Part shown: piece by piece, positions 45,018 to 54,847 of the stretch
How positions within the stretch are numbered: position 1 is the first letter of the stretch
Layout: every line of letters begins with the position of its first letter
Assembly: GCA_026706485.1 (NCBI GenBank)
Contig: JAPOYR010000011.1
Coordinates: 496,001-560,000, forward strand
From: Chloroflexota bacterium
GTDB taxonomy: Bacteria > Chloroflexota > UBA11872
DNA: 64,000 bases
Direction: 5' to 3'
Program-made: the position numbers and the translations under genes
The notes under the pieces: model-generated
Database searches by the model: none
Seen by the model: only the letters and a program-made list of their open reading frames with translations
What the model was told of the DNA's origin: nothing

Positions 45018-47774
45018 TCACCGATCCGTTGGGCGTCGGCCTGCTCGCCGCAACATCGAGCGGCAACGGGAGAGGTCGACACCGTTCACCACCAGGCTCG
45101 CTGCCACACCTCCGGCGGCGACGGCGGCGATGGCGATGCCGAGGTCATACCAGCGCTGGGGGGCGTATTCGAAAGTGATCGCCGAGCCTTCGGCAACCGG
45201 CAAGAAATAGCCGTTCCAGAGGCCATCCGCGAGCAGCGGAGCGAATGCCTCGCCGTCCACCCAGGCCAGCCAGGTGGGGTCGTAGGCCCGGCGGAGGACG
45301 ATGAACGCCCAGCCACCGGCGCCGCGCGTGGTGGCTTCGATCCGCGTGAGCTCGCGCGTCGAGACTTCCAGGCGCGGCCGGACCAGCGCGGGCGAGGCCT
45401 GAGCCGACGTCGGACGCCATGCGGTGGGCGCGAGGGCCAGGGTGCTCACGGCTTCGAGCCCGGGACCGGCGGTGACGCTGACGTCTCCCTCCGCCGCGGT
45501 CCCGACCCGCATCCAGCGCCAGCCCGTGGTCGGAGACGTGGTGGTGAGCCGCGCGCTGGAGCTGGCGGTCGCAACGTTGATCCAGGTCGAGCGAGGGCTG
45601 GTGAAGACACGCAGCCAGACGGCGCGGTCGCGGTCGGCGGGGACGGGAATCCGCAGCGCCGCACGCTCGCCTCCGGGCGTGGCGAATGCCAGGCCCAGGC
45701 CGTAGTCCGACGCCCAGTCATCGAGGTCCTCCCGCCCAAGGCGCTTGAGCCAGGACTGCCGCTCATCCGCGTAGGCGCCGCCACGGGTCCAGCCGCCCTT
45801 CGAGCCGTGGAAGCCAAACCAGCCAGTGACGGGCATCAGCTCGACGTTGTCCGCGACGGCGAAGATTGCGTCGGTGGTTGGCTGCGCCGGGAAGACTGAG
45901 TCTGGCAGCGACGGGCGCACCCGGTGGTTGGCCAGGACGCGCGTGACGCCGGCAGGGGCGGCAAGGTCGAGTGTGTCGCTCCAAACGGCGCTGGAGGCTT
46001 CGAGCAGCGGCACGGCGGCGCCAAGATCGAACGCCAAGACGTTCGGGCCGGACGCCAGAACGGCAGCGTCGGGCAGCGCGGCGAGGGCTGCGGCCAACTC
46101 CTCACCGGCCAGTTGGTCGCGCATTACCACCACGTGGCTGAATCCCGCCCGGTGGGCGGCGGCAAGCGCCTCGGCAGGCTCGACGCCGTAGACGAACTCG
46201 ATCCATCGACCGGGGATGGAGGACGGCGGCGCCGGTGAACGCGTGTCGCCAGTGAGGGATGGGTTTGCCAGGCTTGCCGCCTCCATCAAGCGCAGCGTGC
46301 GCGCCGGGTCCCAGGGCGCGGGCCGGTCGTCGGAGGACACGACCAGGATTCGACCCTCCGGCCCGGCGGCCCCGTCCGCCGCCCGCAACACGTCGCGATA
46401 GTCCGCCGGCAACGGCCGGGGAACGTAGCCGGGTTGATCGGTGCTCCACAGGAGCGGTACGGCGGGCGCGGCATGGACGCTAAGCGCGACAACCACATAG
46501 CCGACGAGCAGTGCGGGCGCGAACGCGCTGCGCGTCCACCCACCGGCCGCAACCCGGCTGAGAAGTTCGGTGACCACGAATCCGGCGCCAAAGGCCTGCG
46601 CCATGATGAGCAGTCCGACCACCCGGTCCGGTTCGCGAAAGACCCACAGGCCGGGAATGGTGTTCACGGCTGCTTGATACATGTCGGCCGTGAGCGCCCA
46701 GTTCGACGTGGCCGCGACCAAGGCCGCGGCATACCCCCCAACGGCGAGATAGAGCGCCGGCGGTCCCCAACGGCGTAGGGCGACGGCCGCCAGCGGCAGC
46801 GCCGCCACCGCCCAGCCGGCGAACTCCCAGGGCAGCCGGCTGGCGCCGGCGGGAACCAAGAGCTCATGCCAGTTGGCGTTGGCGGCTCCCTGGAGCGTGG
46901 TCGGCAGGTCCTGGTGGCGCGCGAGCACCGTGCGCGTTTGGTCCATGAGGGTGTAGGCCGGGTCGGGGCTGCCCCCGAAGAGCTTGACGGCCACATACGG
47001 CGCGATCTGATAGGCGAGCAGCGGGACGACTGCCGCCGACCACACGAGGCCGTCGGTCAGCGCCCGGCGGCGCTTGACGGGGCACTGCACCATCGTGCCG
47101 ACGACCCACGCGGCAATCATGAGCGTGGTGAAGACCAGGTAGTGGGGTTGCGCGGCGCCCAAGAGCGCGAAGACGAGGGCGGACCCAACCGTCCAGCGCC
47201 GTTGCCCTGTTCGCGTGCCCTCGAGATAGAGCCCCAGCACGAGTGGGGCCGCCGCCCATTGAGCCAGCAGCCAGCTGTGCTCCAGGCGCGCGATGGTCCA
47301 GGGATTGACCACCAATGCCACCGCCGCGACCATGGCGCCCATGGCTGCGCAGGTGCGAGGAGTCTCAGGGCGCCAGCGGGCGAACAACGCAAAGGCCGTA
47401 AAGGCGCTGACATATCCGACGCCCGCGATCCACAGCACGATCAGGCGGGCATACGTCGCGCCGTCCATGCCAAGCGCTTTGGCAACACCAACGAGCGTGA
47501 GCGTGATCGGCAGGCGTCCGGTGCCCGCGATGCTCAGCGTCTCGCGCGGCGACCACAAGGGATAGACGCTGTGCTCGACGACGCGATCCAGGAAAAGCGA
47601 GGGATAGAGGTCACGCTGCTGCAAGTCGCCAGGGCTCGTGATGACGGCCCAGAACACGGCTACGACAATCAGCGCGCCGACGCCGAACGCCAGCGCCCAG
47701 GGGCTGGCCATCCGCCCGCCAAGTCGCCAGAGGGCAGCCAGCGGCGAAGGGCTGCGACCTGGGCGGCGAGTCAC
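45018..47774 (-). CDS. Large GT-C/YfhO-like membrane protein 1
   Basis: 918 residues. About 11-12 N-terminal membrane spans, a long soluble extracytoplasmic domain (residues about 480-880) with beta-rich sequence, and one span near the C-terminus. The first loop carries QQRDLYPSLFLDR after a short span, where GT-C glycosyltransferases hold their catalytic Asp. It is likely to act in lipid-linked sugar transfer outside the membrane. Start: GTG 47774 or, more typical for the family, the internal ATG 47711. The other two members are at 51581 and 60052. Confidence 0.8.
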   Translation of the reverse strand: MTRRPGRSPSPLAALWRLGGRMASPWALAFGVGALIVVAVFWAVITSPGDLQQRDLYPSLFLDRVVEHSVYPLWSPRETLSIAGTGRLPITLTLVGVAKALGMDGATYARLIVLWIAGVGYVSAFTAFALFARWRPETPRTCAAMGAMVAAVALVVNPWTIARLEHSWLLAQWAAAPLVLGLYLEGTRTGQRRWTVGSALVFALLGAAQPHYLVFTTLMIAAWVVGTMVQCPVKRRRALTDGLVWSAAVVPLLAYQIAPYVAVKLFGGSPDPAYTLMDQTRTVLARHQDLPTTLQGAANANWHELLVPAGASRLPWEFAGWAVAALPLAAVALRRWGPPALYLAVGGYAAALVAATSNWALTADMYQAAVNTIPGLWVFREPDRVVGLLIMAQAFGAGFVVTELLSRVAAGGWTRSAFAPALLVGYVVVALSVHAAPAVPLLWSTDQPGYVPRPLPADYRDVLRAADGAAGPEGRILVVSSDDRPAPWDPARTLRLMEAASLANPSLTGDTRSPAPPSSIPGRWIEFVYGVEPAEALAAAHRAGFSHVVVMRDQLAGEELAAALAALPDAAVLASGPNVLAFDLGAAVPLLEASSAVWSDTLDLAAPAGVTRVLANHRVRPSLPDSVFPAQPTTDAIFAVADNVELMPVTGWFGFHGSKGGWTRGGAYADERQSWLKRLGREDLDDWASDYGLGLAFATPGGERAALRIPVPADRDRAVWLRVFTSPRSTWINVATASSSARLTTTSPTTGWRWMRVGTAAEGDVSVTAGPGLEAVSTLALAPTAWRPTSAQASPALVRPRLEVSTRELTRIEATTRGAGGWAFIVLRRAYDPTWLAWVDGEAFAPLLADGLWNGYFLPVAEGSAITFEYAPQRWYDLGIAIAAVAAGGVAASLVVNGVDLSRCRSMLRRAGRRPTDR

Positions 47775-47779
47775 TGCCG

Positions 47780-48529
47780 ATGATGTTGCGGCGATTTGGG
47801 GTGGCGCGGGGTGTGCTGGCGGCCTTGAGTGTAGTCCTGGCCGTGGCGGCCGCCCTGGCGCTGGGAGGCGCGGAACGCCAGTGGCCGGCGTTCCCGACCT
47901 ACGCGTTCAACCTGGACTTTGGGCCCGCCTTTGCCGGCGGAAGCCTGGAGCAGACGTTCGCCGCTCCCGCCACGCCGCTGCGCCGCATCGAGCTGCGCGC
48001 GGTCAGCCCGTGGCCCGAGACCGTCACGGTTCGGGTGCGCGATGCTGGCGATCCGGCGGCGGTGGTGCTGGTCGAGGCCAGCGTTGGGATTGCCGCCGAC
48101 GGCTTGATACGAATTGACCTTCCGGGGACTGTGGACACGAGTGGGCGGCTTTTGCAAGTCCAAGTCGTCAATCCGCCCGAGTCACCTACGCCCTTGTCGC
48201 TCCAGGCCAATCACACCGACCCCTATGGGGGCGGACAAGCCGCCATCGGCAGCGACCCCGGCACGGGTTCGGTTGACCTGGTGCTTCAGACGTGGCGACG
48301 TGTCACGCCAACGGGGCTTGCGCTGGAGGTGCTGCGCGCGAACGCGCTCGGCGCCCTATTTGCCCTGGCGACGCTGATCGCGGTCGCTGGACTGGCGTTG
48401 GCCTGGGGCTGGCGTCGATTTGCCGACCGATCGAGATCGGTCGCGACTACGGCTGGGTTGCTGGGCGTCGCGGTGGGACTGGGGTTGCTGCGCGTCGGCT
48501 TTGAAGTCCTCGCGCCCTGGGTGACCTGA
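47780..48529 (+). CDS. Membrane beta-sandwich protein 1 (GT-C companion)
   Basis: 249 residues. N-terminal span, a soluble beta-sandwich of about 140 residues (LRRIELRAVSPWPETVTVRV, LIRIDLPGTVDTSGRLLQVQ), ending NHTDPYGGGQAA, then two C-terminal spans. Layout, YGGGQ-type end and length match the protein at 50862-51584 (DAYAAGQ). A third relative is at 58931. The gene is divergent from membrane protein 1 with 5 bp between the longest starts, so a shorter start for one of them is likely. Confidence 0.75.
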   Translation: MMLRRFGVARGVLAALSVVLAVAAALALGGAERQWPAFPTYAFNLDFGPAFAGGSLEQTFAAPATPLRRIELRAVSPWPETVTVRVRDAGDPAAVVLVEASVGIAADGLIRIDLPGTVDTSGRLLQVQVVNPPESPTPLSLQANHTDPYGGGQAAIGSDPGTGSVDLVLQTWRRVTPTGLALEVLRANALGALFALATLIAVAGLALAWGWRRFADRSRSVATTAGLLGVAVGLGLLRVGFEVLAPWVT

Positions 48530-48534
48530 CGGCG

Positions 48535-49551
48535 CTAGCCGCCCCACTCGGCGCGGCTGTGCGGTCGCGCCGCGCCGAGCAGGCGTCGCAGCGTCACCGT
48601 GCCGTAGACGACGAGCGTGATCCAGCACGCGGGCAGGTGGTAGAGCCAGGCGCGATCGGGTCGACCGAGCCAGCCAATCGCCGCCTGGACCAGCAGGGGC
48701 ACGACGGTCACTGTGGCGGCGGCGAATAGCAGGGCGCCGCGCCACGGCGGGGCGGTCGGCCCCGTCCGCATGCCCGCCGCGCTGAAGTAGAGAAAATCCT
48801 GCGCTCGGCGCGTTTGCTTGCGGGCGAACTGTCGCAGGGATTGGGCGTAGTGGTGCGCAATGCCAAGGTGCAGCTTGGCGACATGGACGAAAGGCCCGGA
48901 AGTGCCCGAGTGGAGGATGTCGACATCGAAGAGATACCCGTCGCGCACGGCGGCGGCGGCAACCGACCGCCGCGTAAAGAAGCCGTTGGCCCCCACCGTC
49001 GGCAGGTGCTCACGCCGGAACCGAACCTTGCGATAGGTGGGGGTCTCCTCGTAGACCTCGTGATCCACGCCGGTCCACTTGCCCGTGACGAGGCATTCGC
49101 GGTCGTAGGTCCCGAGAAAGAGGACGAAGGGATCGTTCATGCCGAGCAGCGCGAAGTAGCGATCGAGCGCGGGCATCGTGTCCAGGGCGGTGAACTGGAT
49201 GGGCTCGGCGCCGGCAATCTGTGGATCGGCTAACGCGTCGACGACGGCCTCCAGGGTGTCCGGCGACGGCAGCTCGTTGTCCGAGTCGACAAAGCCCACG
49301 ATCGCGTGGGTCGCGCGCTCCAGACCGGCGGCCTTGCCGGCTTCACCGGTGACCAGTGGGTTTTCGACCACCGTGCAGCCCGACGATTCGGCGACCTGCC
49401 GCGTCGTGTCGGTTGAGCCGCCGTCGGCGACGATGACTTCCAGCCGATCTGCCGGATATCGCTGGGCGCGAATCGACCGGAGGGCGATTTCAAGACTCCG
49501 CGCGCAGTTGAGCGTGGGAATGACGATCGAGATTCCGGGGGCATCCGCCAT
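48535..49551 (-). CDS. Family 2 glycosyltransferase with C-terminal membrane spans
   Basis: 338 residues. GT-A fold: ISIVIPTLNCARSLEIALRS, VIVADGGSTDTT, DSDNELPSPDTL (DxD-type metal site). Two membrane spans near the end (GALLFAAATVTVVPLLVQAA). It would transfer a sugar from a nucleotide donor to a lipid-linked acceptor on the cytoplasmic face. Convergent with the beta-sandwich gene, 5 bp apart. Confidence 0.9.
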   Translation of the reverse strand: MADAPGISIVIPTLNCARSLEIALRSIRAQRYPADRLEVIVADGGSTDTTRQVAESSGCTVVENPLVTGEAGKAAGLERATHAIVGFVDSDNELPSPDTLEAVVDALADPQIAGAEPIQFTALDTMPALDRYFALLGMNDPFVLFLGTYDRECLVTGKWTGVDHEVYEETPTYRKVRFRREHLPTVGANGFFTRRSVAAAAVRDGYLFDVDILHSGTSGPFVHVAKLHLGIAHHYAQSLRQFARKQTRRAQDFLYFSAAGMRTGPTAPPWRGALLFAAATVTVVPLLVQAAIGWLGRPDRAWLYHLPACWITLVVYGTVTLRRLLGAARPHSRAEWGG

Positions 49552-49632
49552 GGCAGGCAGTATGCCGAAGCGCCCCGTGAGCGAGTCGACTGGCTACCCG
49601 ATCCACATCGCGGAATTCGGGCGTGAGGACTC

Positions 49633-50865
49633 CTAAGCGTCGTTGCCGGACGCGCCGCCGTTGTCGGCGTCGAATCCGTATTGCCGGACGATCACGTCCA
49701 CGTTCCGCTCGGAGAACCGGCGCTCGGCCTCGGCGCGCGCTCGCTCACGGAGCGCGCACAGACCAGCGCGATCGGCCAGCATGTCCTGCAGTCCCGCCAT
49801 GAACGCCTCGGTGCCCGGCTCGACGAGCCGTCCGATCTCGGGAGTCACGGCTTCTCGCAGGCCACCGAGGTTGCTCGCGACGATTGGCGTGCCGGCCGCG
49901 CTGCCCTCGAGCACTACGATCCCCGCCGCCTCTTCGTACTGCGACGGCACCAGCAGCAGGTCAGCCGCGGCGTACATCGTCGCGATGGTGTCGAGGCGTT
50001 CGGCTGGCGGGCCGGCAGGATCCTGCATGAGCGTCAAGTTCGGCAACGCCGTTGAAGCCTCCGCGACCTCGGTTCCCATATCGCCTTCGGCGCCCAGCAT
50101 CCGGAATTGCACGTTGGGCAGCCGTCGCGCGAGATCGAGAATGATGCCCACACCCTTCTTGCGCAGGAGCCGGCCAACAAAGAGACAGGTGGGCGCCGAC
50201 TCCGGCCAACCGAGCTTGGCACGAGCTTCGACCTGGCTGCGCGGCCGAAACACTTCGAGGTCGACCCAGTGCTGGTGGGCGGTGACGCGGGCCGGATCCA
50301 GCCCGATGGCGACGAGCTCCTGCCGGGACGCCTCGCTCACGGTCAACACCCGATCGGCGCGCCCGAGCAGGGAACGCACGGCTTGCGCCAGCACTCGGCG
50401 CTGCCGCAGCTCGTAGATCGCGTGCATGCTGACGACGATCGGCTGTCGCGCACCGGTCCAGCGCATGCCCAAGGCGGCCACAGCGGCGGACAACCCGTGC
50501 GCGTGAATGACGTCAAAGCCGTCGCTATGACGTATCCGGTGTCGAATGGCGCCCGCCAGCAGGCCGGGCACCAGGTAGGCGAACACCAGCGGCGCGTATG
50601 GTTCGATGCGCGGATGCCATCCCTTCCCAAACCAGGGAATGCGGATGACTTCGCCGTTTGGGAGCGGCTCGCGCGATGGGGCCTTCACCGGAGCGACCAG
50701 CGGTTGGTGCGTGAGGAGCGTGACGCGGGTGTTTCGCCGCGCGAGCGCGGCGATGAGCGCGTCGATGTGCGTCTCGACCCCGCCACGATTGGGCGAGGCG
50801 AACGGTGACAGCATGAGCACACGCCGACGGTCGCGGGAGTGGGCGTCGCGTGCAGCCGGCGTCAT
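49633..50865 (-). CDS. Family 4 glycosyltransferase 1
   Basis: 410 residues. GT-B fold: VLMLSPFASPNRGGVETHID, DVIHAHGLSAAVAALG, VGRLLRKKGVGIIL, and the nucleotide-site PSQYEEAAGIVVLEGSAAGTPIVAS. ATG 50865 overlaps the stop of the upstream beta-sandwich gene as ATGA, giving a three-gene operon with membrane protein 2. A frame is open to 50976, but that would overlap the upstream gene. Confidence 0.92.
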   Translation of the reverse strand: MTPAARDAHSRDRRRVLMLSPFASPNRGGVETHIDALIAALARRNTRVTLLTHQPLVAPVKAPSREPLPNGEVIRIPWFGKGWHPRIEPYAPLVFAYLVPGLLAGAIRHRIRHSDGFDVIHAHGLSAAVAALGMRWTGARQPIVVSMHAIYELRQRRVLAQAVRSLLGRADRVLTVSEASRQELVAIGLDPARVTAHQHWVDLEVFRPRSQVEARAKLGWPESAPTCLFVGRLLRKKGVGIILDLARRLPNVQFRMLGAEGDMGTEVAEASTALPNLTLMQDPAGPPAERLDTIATMYAAADLLLVPSQYEEAAGIVVLEGSAAGTPIVASNLGGLREAVTPEIGRLVEPGTEAFMAGLQDMLADRAGLCALRERARAEAERRFSERNVDVIVRQYGFDADNGGASGNDA

Positions 50866-51584
50866 GTGACTGCGTCCGGCCCGTGCATGAGGGCGATGAG
50901 GAGAGCCGCGGTCACGCCGCCGCTCAGCGCCAGTGCCGCCGGCCGTCCAAACCGTCGCCGGTCGAGCGACGACCACGCAGCGCGCCCCACCACGGTTCCC
51001 ACCAGGAGGGCGACGGCGAGGCCGACGCCGAGATAGAGCGGCGACTCGGTGGCCTGCACTCGCAGTCGTGTGAGCGCACCGGCGTGGCCGGAGGCCGAGA
51101 AGGCCAGATCGACGTCAATCGGCGATCGGCCCAGCTGATCGACAAGCTGCCCAGCCGCATACGCATCGTTTCCCGTCGCTCCAACATAGAGTTCCGCCGG
51201 AGAGTCTTCGAGCGCGACGACCCGAATGGCAAGCGGTCCGGCGGGAAAGTCTACCGAGGCGATCGCGATTGAAACCTCCTGGAGCTCAGCGCTGGGTGGC
51301 GCCTCGAAGCGAGCCGAGCGGAGCGGTTGGCCATCCCCAGCGCGCAGGAGGTGAACGTTCGCGTCGGCTGCCGGACCACCCTCACTCCGCGCCCAGAGGG
51401 TGATGGTGTCTATGGGGCCGCCGGAGAAGGCGACCGACTGCGTGATCGAGCCAACCAGCGGTCCGAGCCCAAAGCTCGGCGCCACCGGATTCTTAGCGGT
51501 GGTCAGCGGCTTCCATCCCAGGCCGACCGCGGCCCCGAACATCAACGCCAGCACCGTGGCGAGGAGCCAGACGGCGATCCTCAT
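50862..51584 (-). CDS. Membrane beta-sandwich protein 2 (GT-C companion)
   Basis: 240 residues: N-terminal span (AVWLLATVLALMFGAAVGLG), beta-sandwich (PIDTITLWARSEGGPAADAN, LAIRVVALEDSPAELYVGA), then two C-terminal spans. Start ATG 51584 overlaps the stop of membrane protein 2 (ATGA), and its own stop overlaps the GT4 start. Related to the product of 47780-48529. No family name is known to me. Confidence 0.8.
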   Translation of the reverse strand: MRIAVWLLATVLALMFGAAVGLGWKPLTTAKNPVAPSFGLGPLVGSITQSVAFSGGPIDTITLWARSEGGPAADANVHLLRAGDGQPLRSARFEAPPSAELQEVSIAIASVDFPAGPLAIRVVALEDSPAELYVGATGNDAYAAGQLVDQLGRSPIDVDLAFSASGHAGALTRLRVQATESPLYLGVGLAVALLVGTVVGRAAWSSLDRRRFGRPAALALSGGVTAALLIALMHGPDAVT

Positions 51585-53656
51585 GGACGCCAACCACCTG
51601 GCCGCGGCCGGCGCGGCCACAGTGTCCACGCGCCCCATGCGAAGAGACCCGCCCACGCTAGGGCGTGGCCCGCCAGAAACGCCTGGTGCAAGCGATATTC
51701 GAGGACCAGACGGCCAGAGGCGCCGGCCGCCGTGCGGACGCGCAGCAGGTCACGCTCGGACGGTTCAACCATCGCGGCATGGCCCGGCACGTGAGCGGTC
51801 CAGAGTGGATCCCAGTGTTCCTGGGTGACAATTTCGCGCGCATGCTCTCCGGCTGGCGGTAGGTCGATGACAAGGCGATGCATGCCCTCGCGCCTCCACG
51901 GTAGCTCAATCGGTCCACGGGAACTTGCCACGTAGACCCAGGGATACGCCGGCTCGACCGTGCGAAACAGCTCGTAGTAGTCCGCGGTCAGCTCGAGCGC
52001 GAGGCCTTCGGTCCGGCGCAGAGCTTGGGCAAGCTCCCGACCGCGGAGCGTGCCCGTTGGAACGAGCACGCGGGACACCCCATGAGCGCGAAGAGTGTCG
52101 GCGAGGGCGGGCGGGCCGGCTTCGACCAGCGACACGAGGCGGTCGCCGACCAGCGAGTTTTCCGTCGCATAGGGCGTGGAGACGGACAGCGTCTCGATGG
52201 CGTGCAGGACACGACTCTGCCGCGACCAATCCGGGAAGCGCAAGGGCCACACGGCCAGAAGCGTGCGGGAGTCTGCGGCCGCGTTGCGCCGGTCAATCTC
52301 CTCGGGCACCGTGCGGAACGAGGCCGGGAACCGCTCGGGCACCAGGCTCAGGGTCCGATCGTCCCAGAGCATGCGCTGGATCCCCGGCACCATGAAGGCA
52401 ACCAGCAGTAGACCAAAGACCGCTGCCTGAATGGTTCCGACGGCCGGCAGACGGCGTGGGGCAATTCGGACGAACGTCGCTGGAGCGAGGACCAGTCCGG
52501 GCAGATAGGCCAGGGCCAGTGCGCCGGAGAGCTTGTCTGGTTCTCTGAGCGCCCAGCCAAACGGGGCATTTGCGGCGACGGCCAAATAGCCCGGACGCAG
52601 CGCCTCGTGCCAGCTGGCCATCTGAATGAAAGCTGTGGCTCCGCCGACGATCGCGGCGTATCCCAGCACTCGGCGCTGTCCTGGCTGTCGCCAAAACACC
52701 ATGGCCAGCACGGCCGCGGGAATCAGGGCAGCCATGCGCCACCCCGGCAAGGCGGCGGTGTCGGGCTTGAGGCCCACGCCGAAGAAGGTGTGCCCCGTGA
52801 GCGTGAGGGTGTCGATGACGGTTTGGCCGCTCTCGAGCACCGGCTGGACATCGGTTCCTTCGGCGTATCTGGGTCCGGTGGGCGAACCGGCGGCTGCCGT
52901 GACCAGGAGCGGGACGAGGATGAAGGCGGCGAACACGGCAGAGCCGCCGAGGAACGCCAATGCGGCTGCGCCGATCGGGAGGCGGGGGCCGGGACTGGTG
53001 ACGGCGGCGTAGGCAAACCATCCGAGGCCCACGAGCAGGCCAATCGCCATGTAGTGCGGCGAGGTGGAGACGGCAAAGGCCAGCACGGCGGCGGCCGCCA
53101 GCGCCCGGTGGGCACGGGAGCGAGCGGTGGGCGCGCGCGTCGCCGCCACGACGAGACCAAGCACAAGCGGCAGCAGCACGCCGCTCAGGTGGACGCCCAA
53201 TTGCTCCCAGCGCGCCAGGGTCCACGGATTGAGAGCCCAAAACAAGCCGGCCAGCACGAGGCCGAAGCGAGTTGCGACCGGATGTCGGGCTCGAATTCCC
53301 GGCCCCGTCACCAATCGGGCACCGAAATATCCACCGAGGAATCCCAAGAGGTGCCAGCTCAGCCAGTGCAGCTTGCCCGCCACTTCCGTGGTGAGGTCGA
53401 ATGCTTGAGCGAGATAGCCCCAGGGCACATAGGTGTAGGTGCGCATGACATTGACAAGCCCGGTGCCGTATGAGGTATCCCAGGCGCTGGTGAACCGACG
53501 GGTCCAGAACTCGTTGGCGAACGGATAGCCGAGATCGCCCTGAATGATTTCGCCCGGCGTCGCGACGACCCGCCAGCCCGCTACCAGGGTGAGCAGCAAG
53601 CCGAGCGCAATCCAAGCCGAATCGCGGGCCAGCAGCCGGGCGATGTGGGTGGTCAT
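51581..53656 (-). CDS. Large GT-C/YfhO-like membrane protein 2
   Basis: 691 residues with 12 or so spans, then a soluble domain of about 190 residues and a C-terminal span (GHALAWAGLFAWGAW). First loop: EIIQGDLGYPFANEFW, the equivalent of QQRDLYPSLF in protein 1. The large loop AFNPWTLARWEQLG-like segment (ALNPWTLARWEQLG) matches VNPWTIARLEHSW in protein 1, supporting common descent. First gene of a coupled operon with a beta-sandwich protein and GT4. Confidence 0.85.
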   Translation of the reverse strand: MTTHIARLLARDSAWIALGLLLTLVAGWRVVATPGEIIQGDLGYPFANEFWTRRFTSAWDTSYGTGLVNVMRTYTYVPWGYLAQAFDLTTEVAGKLHWLSWHLLGFLGGYFGARLVTGPGIRARHPVATRFGLVLAGLFWALNPWTLARWEQLGVHLSGVLLPLVLGLVVAATRAPTARSRAHRALAAAAVLAFAVSTSPHYMAIGLLVGLGWFAYAAVTSPGPRLPIGAAALAFLGGSAVFAAFILVPLLVTAAAGSPTGPRYAEGTDVQPVLESGQTVIDTLTLTGHTFFGVGLKPDTAALPGWRMAALIPAAVLAMVFWRQPGQRRVLGYAAIVGGATAFIQMASWHEALRPGYLAVAANAPFGWALREPDKLSGALALAYLPGLVLAPATFVRIAPRRLPAVGTIQAAVFGLLLVAFMVPGIQRMLWDDRTLSLVPERFPASFRTVPEEIDRRNAAADSRTLLAVWPLRFPDWSRQSRVLHAIETLSVSTPYATENSLVGDRLVSLVEAGPPALADTLRAHGVSRVLVPTGTLRGRELAQALRRTEGLALELTADYYELFRTVEPAYPWVYVASSRGPIELPWRREGMHRLVIDLPPAGEHAREIVTQEHWDPLWTAHVPGHAAMVEPSERDLLRVRTAAGASGRLVLEYRLHQAFLAGHALAWAGLFAWGAWTLWPRRPRPGGWRP

Positions 53657-53848
53657 TGAGACGGCTTCGGCTGGTCAGCGAAAACGCGCGCCAGCGGCAG
53701 TGAGAGGCCACGTGCGTTGAGTACTATTCCGACCACCAACCCGTCAGGGATCCAGCGCGCTCACCGGCAACGAATGCACCGTCAGGCACCTTACCTTGTG
53801 GGTTGGCTACAGCGATGATCCGGCGTCGGCCGCGCCCAGTGCTCGCGC

Positions 53849-54742
53849 ATGCGCCACTCGGCTGAATCGACTCCGACGCTGACCGCGTGGGAGCGGCTCG
53901 CCCACGTTCTGACGAATGTCGGGGACCTTTCTTATCGCCGTCGGATCCAGTCCATGGCGGAGTACCTGGACGCCAAGCCCGAGCACCGCATCCTCGATTT
54001 GGGGGCCGGCGAGGGCTTCGTGAGCCTGGCCCTGCGCGAGGCCTTTGGGAGCCGCATCGTGGCGTTGGATTCCGCGCCGCCGATTCTGCACCAGGGCGTG
54101 GATCGCGACGTCCACGGATCTCGACACGTTTGGCTGCTTGGCGATGGCGCCCACCTGCCGTTTCGCGACCGGACTTTCGACGGGGTGGTGTGCTCGGAAG
54201 TGTTGGAGCACGTGGAGGACGACACCGCCGTGGTGCGTGAGATTGCGCGGGTGCTCAAGCCCGGCGGCGTCGCCGCGCTCACCGTCCCCTGCGGCAACTA
54301 CCCCGCGCTGTGGGACCCATTGAATTGGGTGCGTGAGCGGCTTGGGCTCGGCCACTTCAGCCCGGACTCGGGATTCTGGGGCGGGCTGTGGGCCATGCAC
54401 CTGCGCCTGTATGGTCCGGATGAGTTTCGGCGGGTGGTTGCAAGCGACGAGCGCCTGGAAGTGACGCACTTCGAGGGCCTGACCCGGTGGTGCCTGCCGT
54501 TCAACCACATGCTGCTGTGGACCGGCAAGCAGCTCTACGGGCGATTGCCGGAATCTTCGGCGGCCTACCGTTCGATGGAGAAGTTCGAATACGCGCGCAC
54601 GCCCCATCAGCGCCTCAACCTGAACCCAATCACGTGGGGACTGCGACTGATGCAGGCGATCGATCGTCGCAACGACACGCTGCGGGATCCGTTTGGGCCA
54701 AGCACGAATCTGGCCATTCGCGCGGTCAGGAGATCGCCTTAG
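53849..54742 (+). CDS. Class I SAM-dependent methyltransferase
   Basis: 297 residues. Motif I ILDLGAGEGFVSLAL, motif II LLGDGAHLPFRDRTFDGVVC, SEVLEHVEDDTAVVREIARV and LKPGGVAALTVP. Typical Methyltransf_11. Within a glycan region it may methylate a sugar or lipid-linked product. Divergent from membrane protein 2; the 190-bp gap shows no recognised site. Confidence 0.92.
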   Translation: MRHSAESTPTLTAWERLAHVLTNVGDLSYRRRIQSMAEYLDAKPEHRILDLGAGEGFVSLALREAFGSRIVALDSAPPILHQGVDRDVHGSRHVWLLGDGAHLPFRDRTFDGVVCSEVLEHVEDDTAVVREIARVLKPGGVAALTVPCGNYPALWDPLNWVRERLGLGHFSPDSGFWGGLWAMHLRLYGPDEFRRVVASDERLEVTHFEGLTRWCLPFNHMLLWTGKQLYGRLPESSAAYRSMEKFEYARTPHQRLNLNPITWGLRLMQAIDRRNDTLRDPFGPSTNLAIRAVRRSP

Positions 54743-54847
54743 CCATCGGCGGCGCCGGCGTCGTTGACTCCCCGGACTCGGCAACTCGGGCGAACGGCGG
54801 CGGCACAACAGGGCGGAGGTATCCGCCAGCCTCGCGACGGGAGTCGG

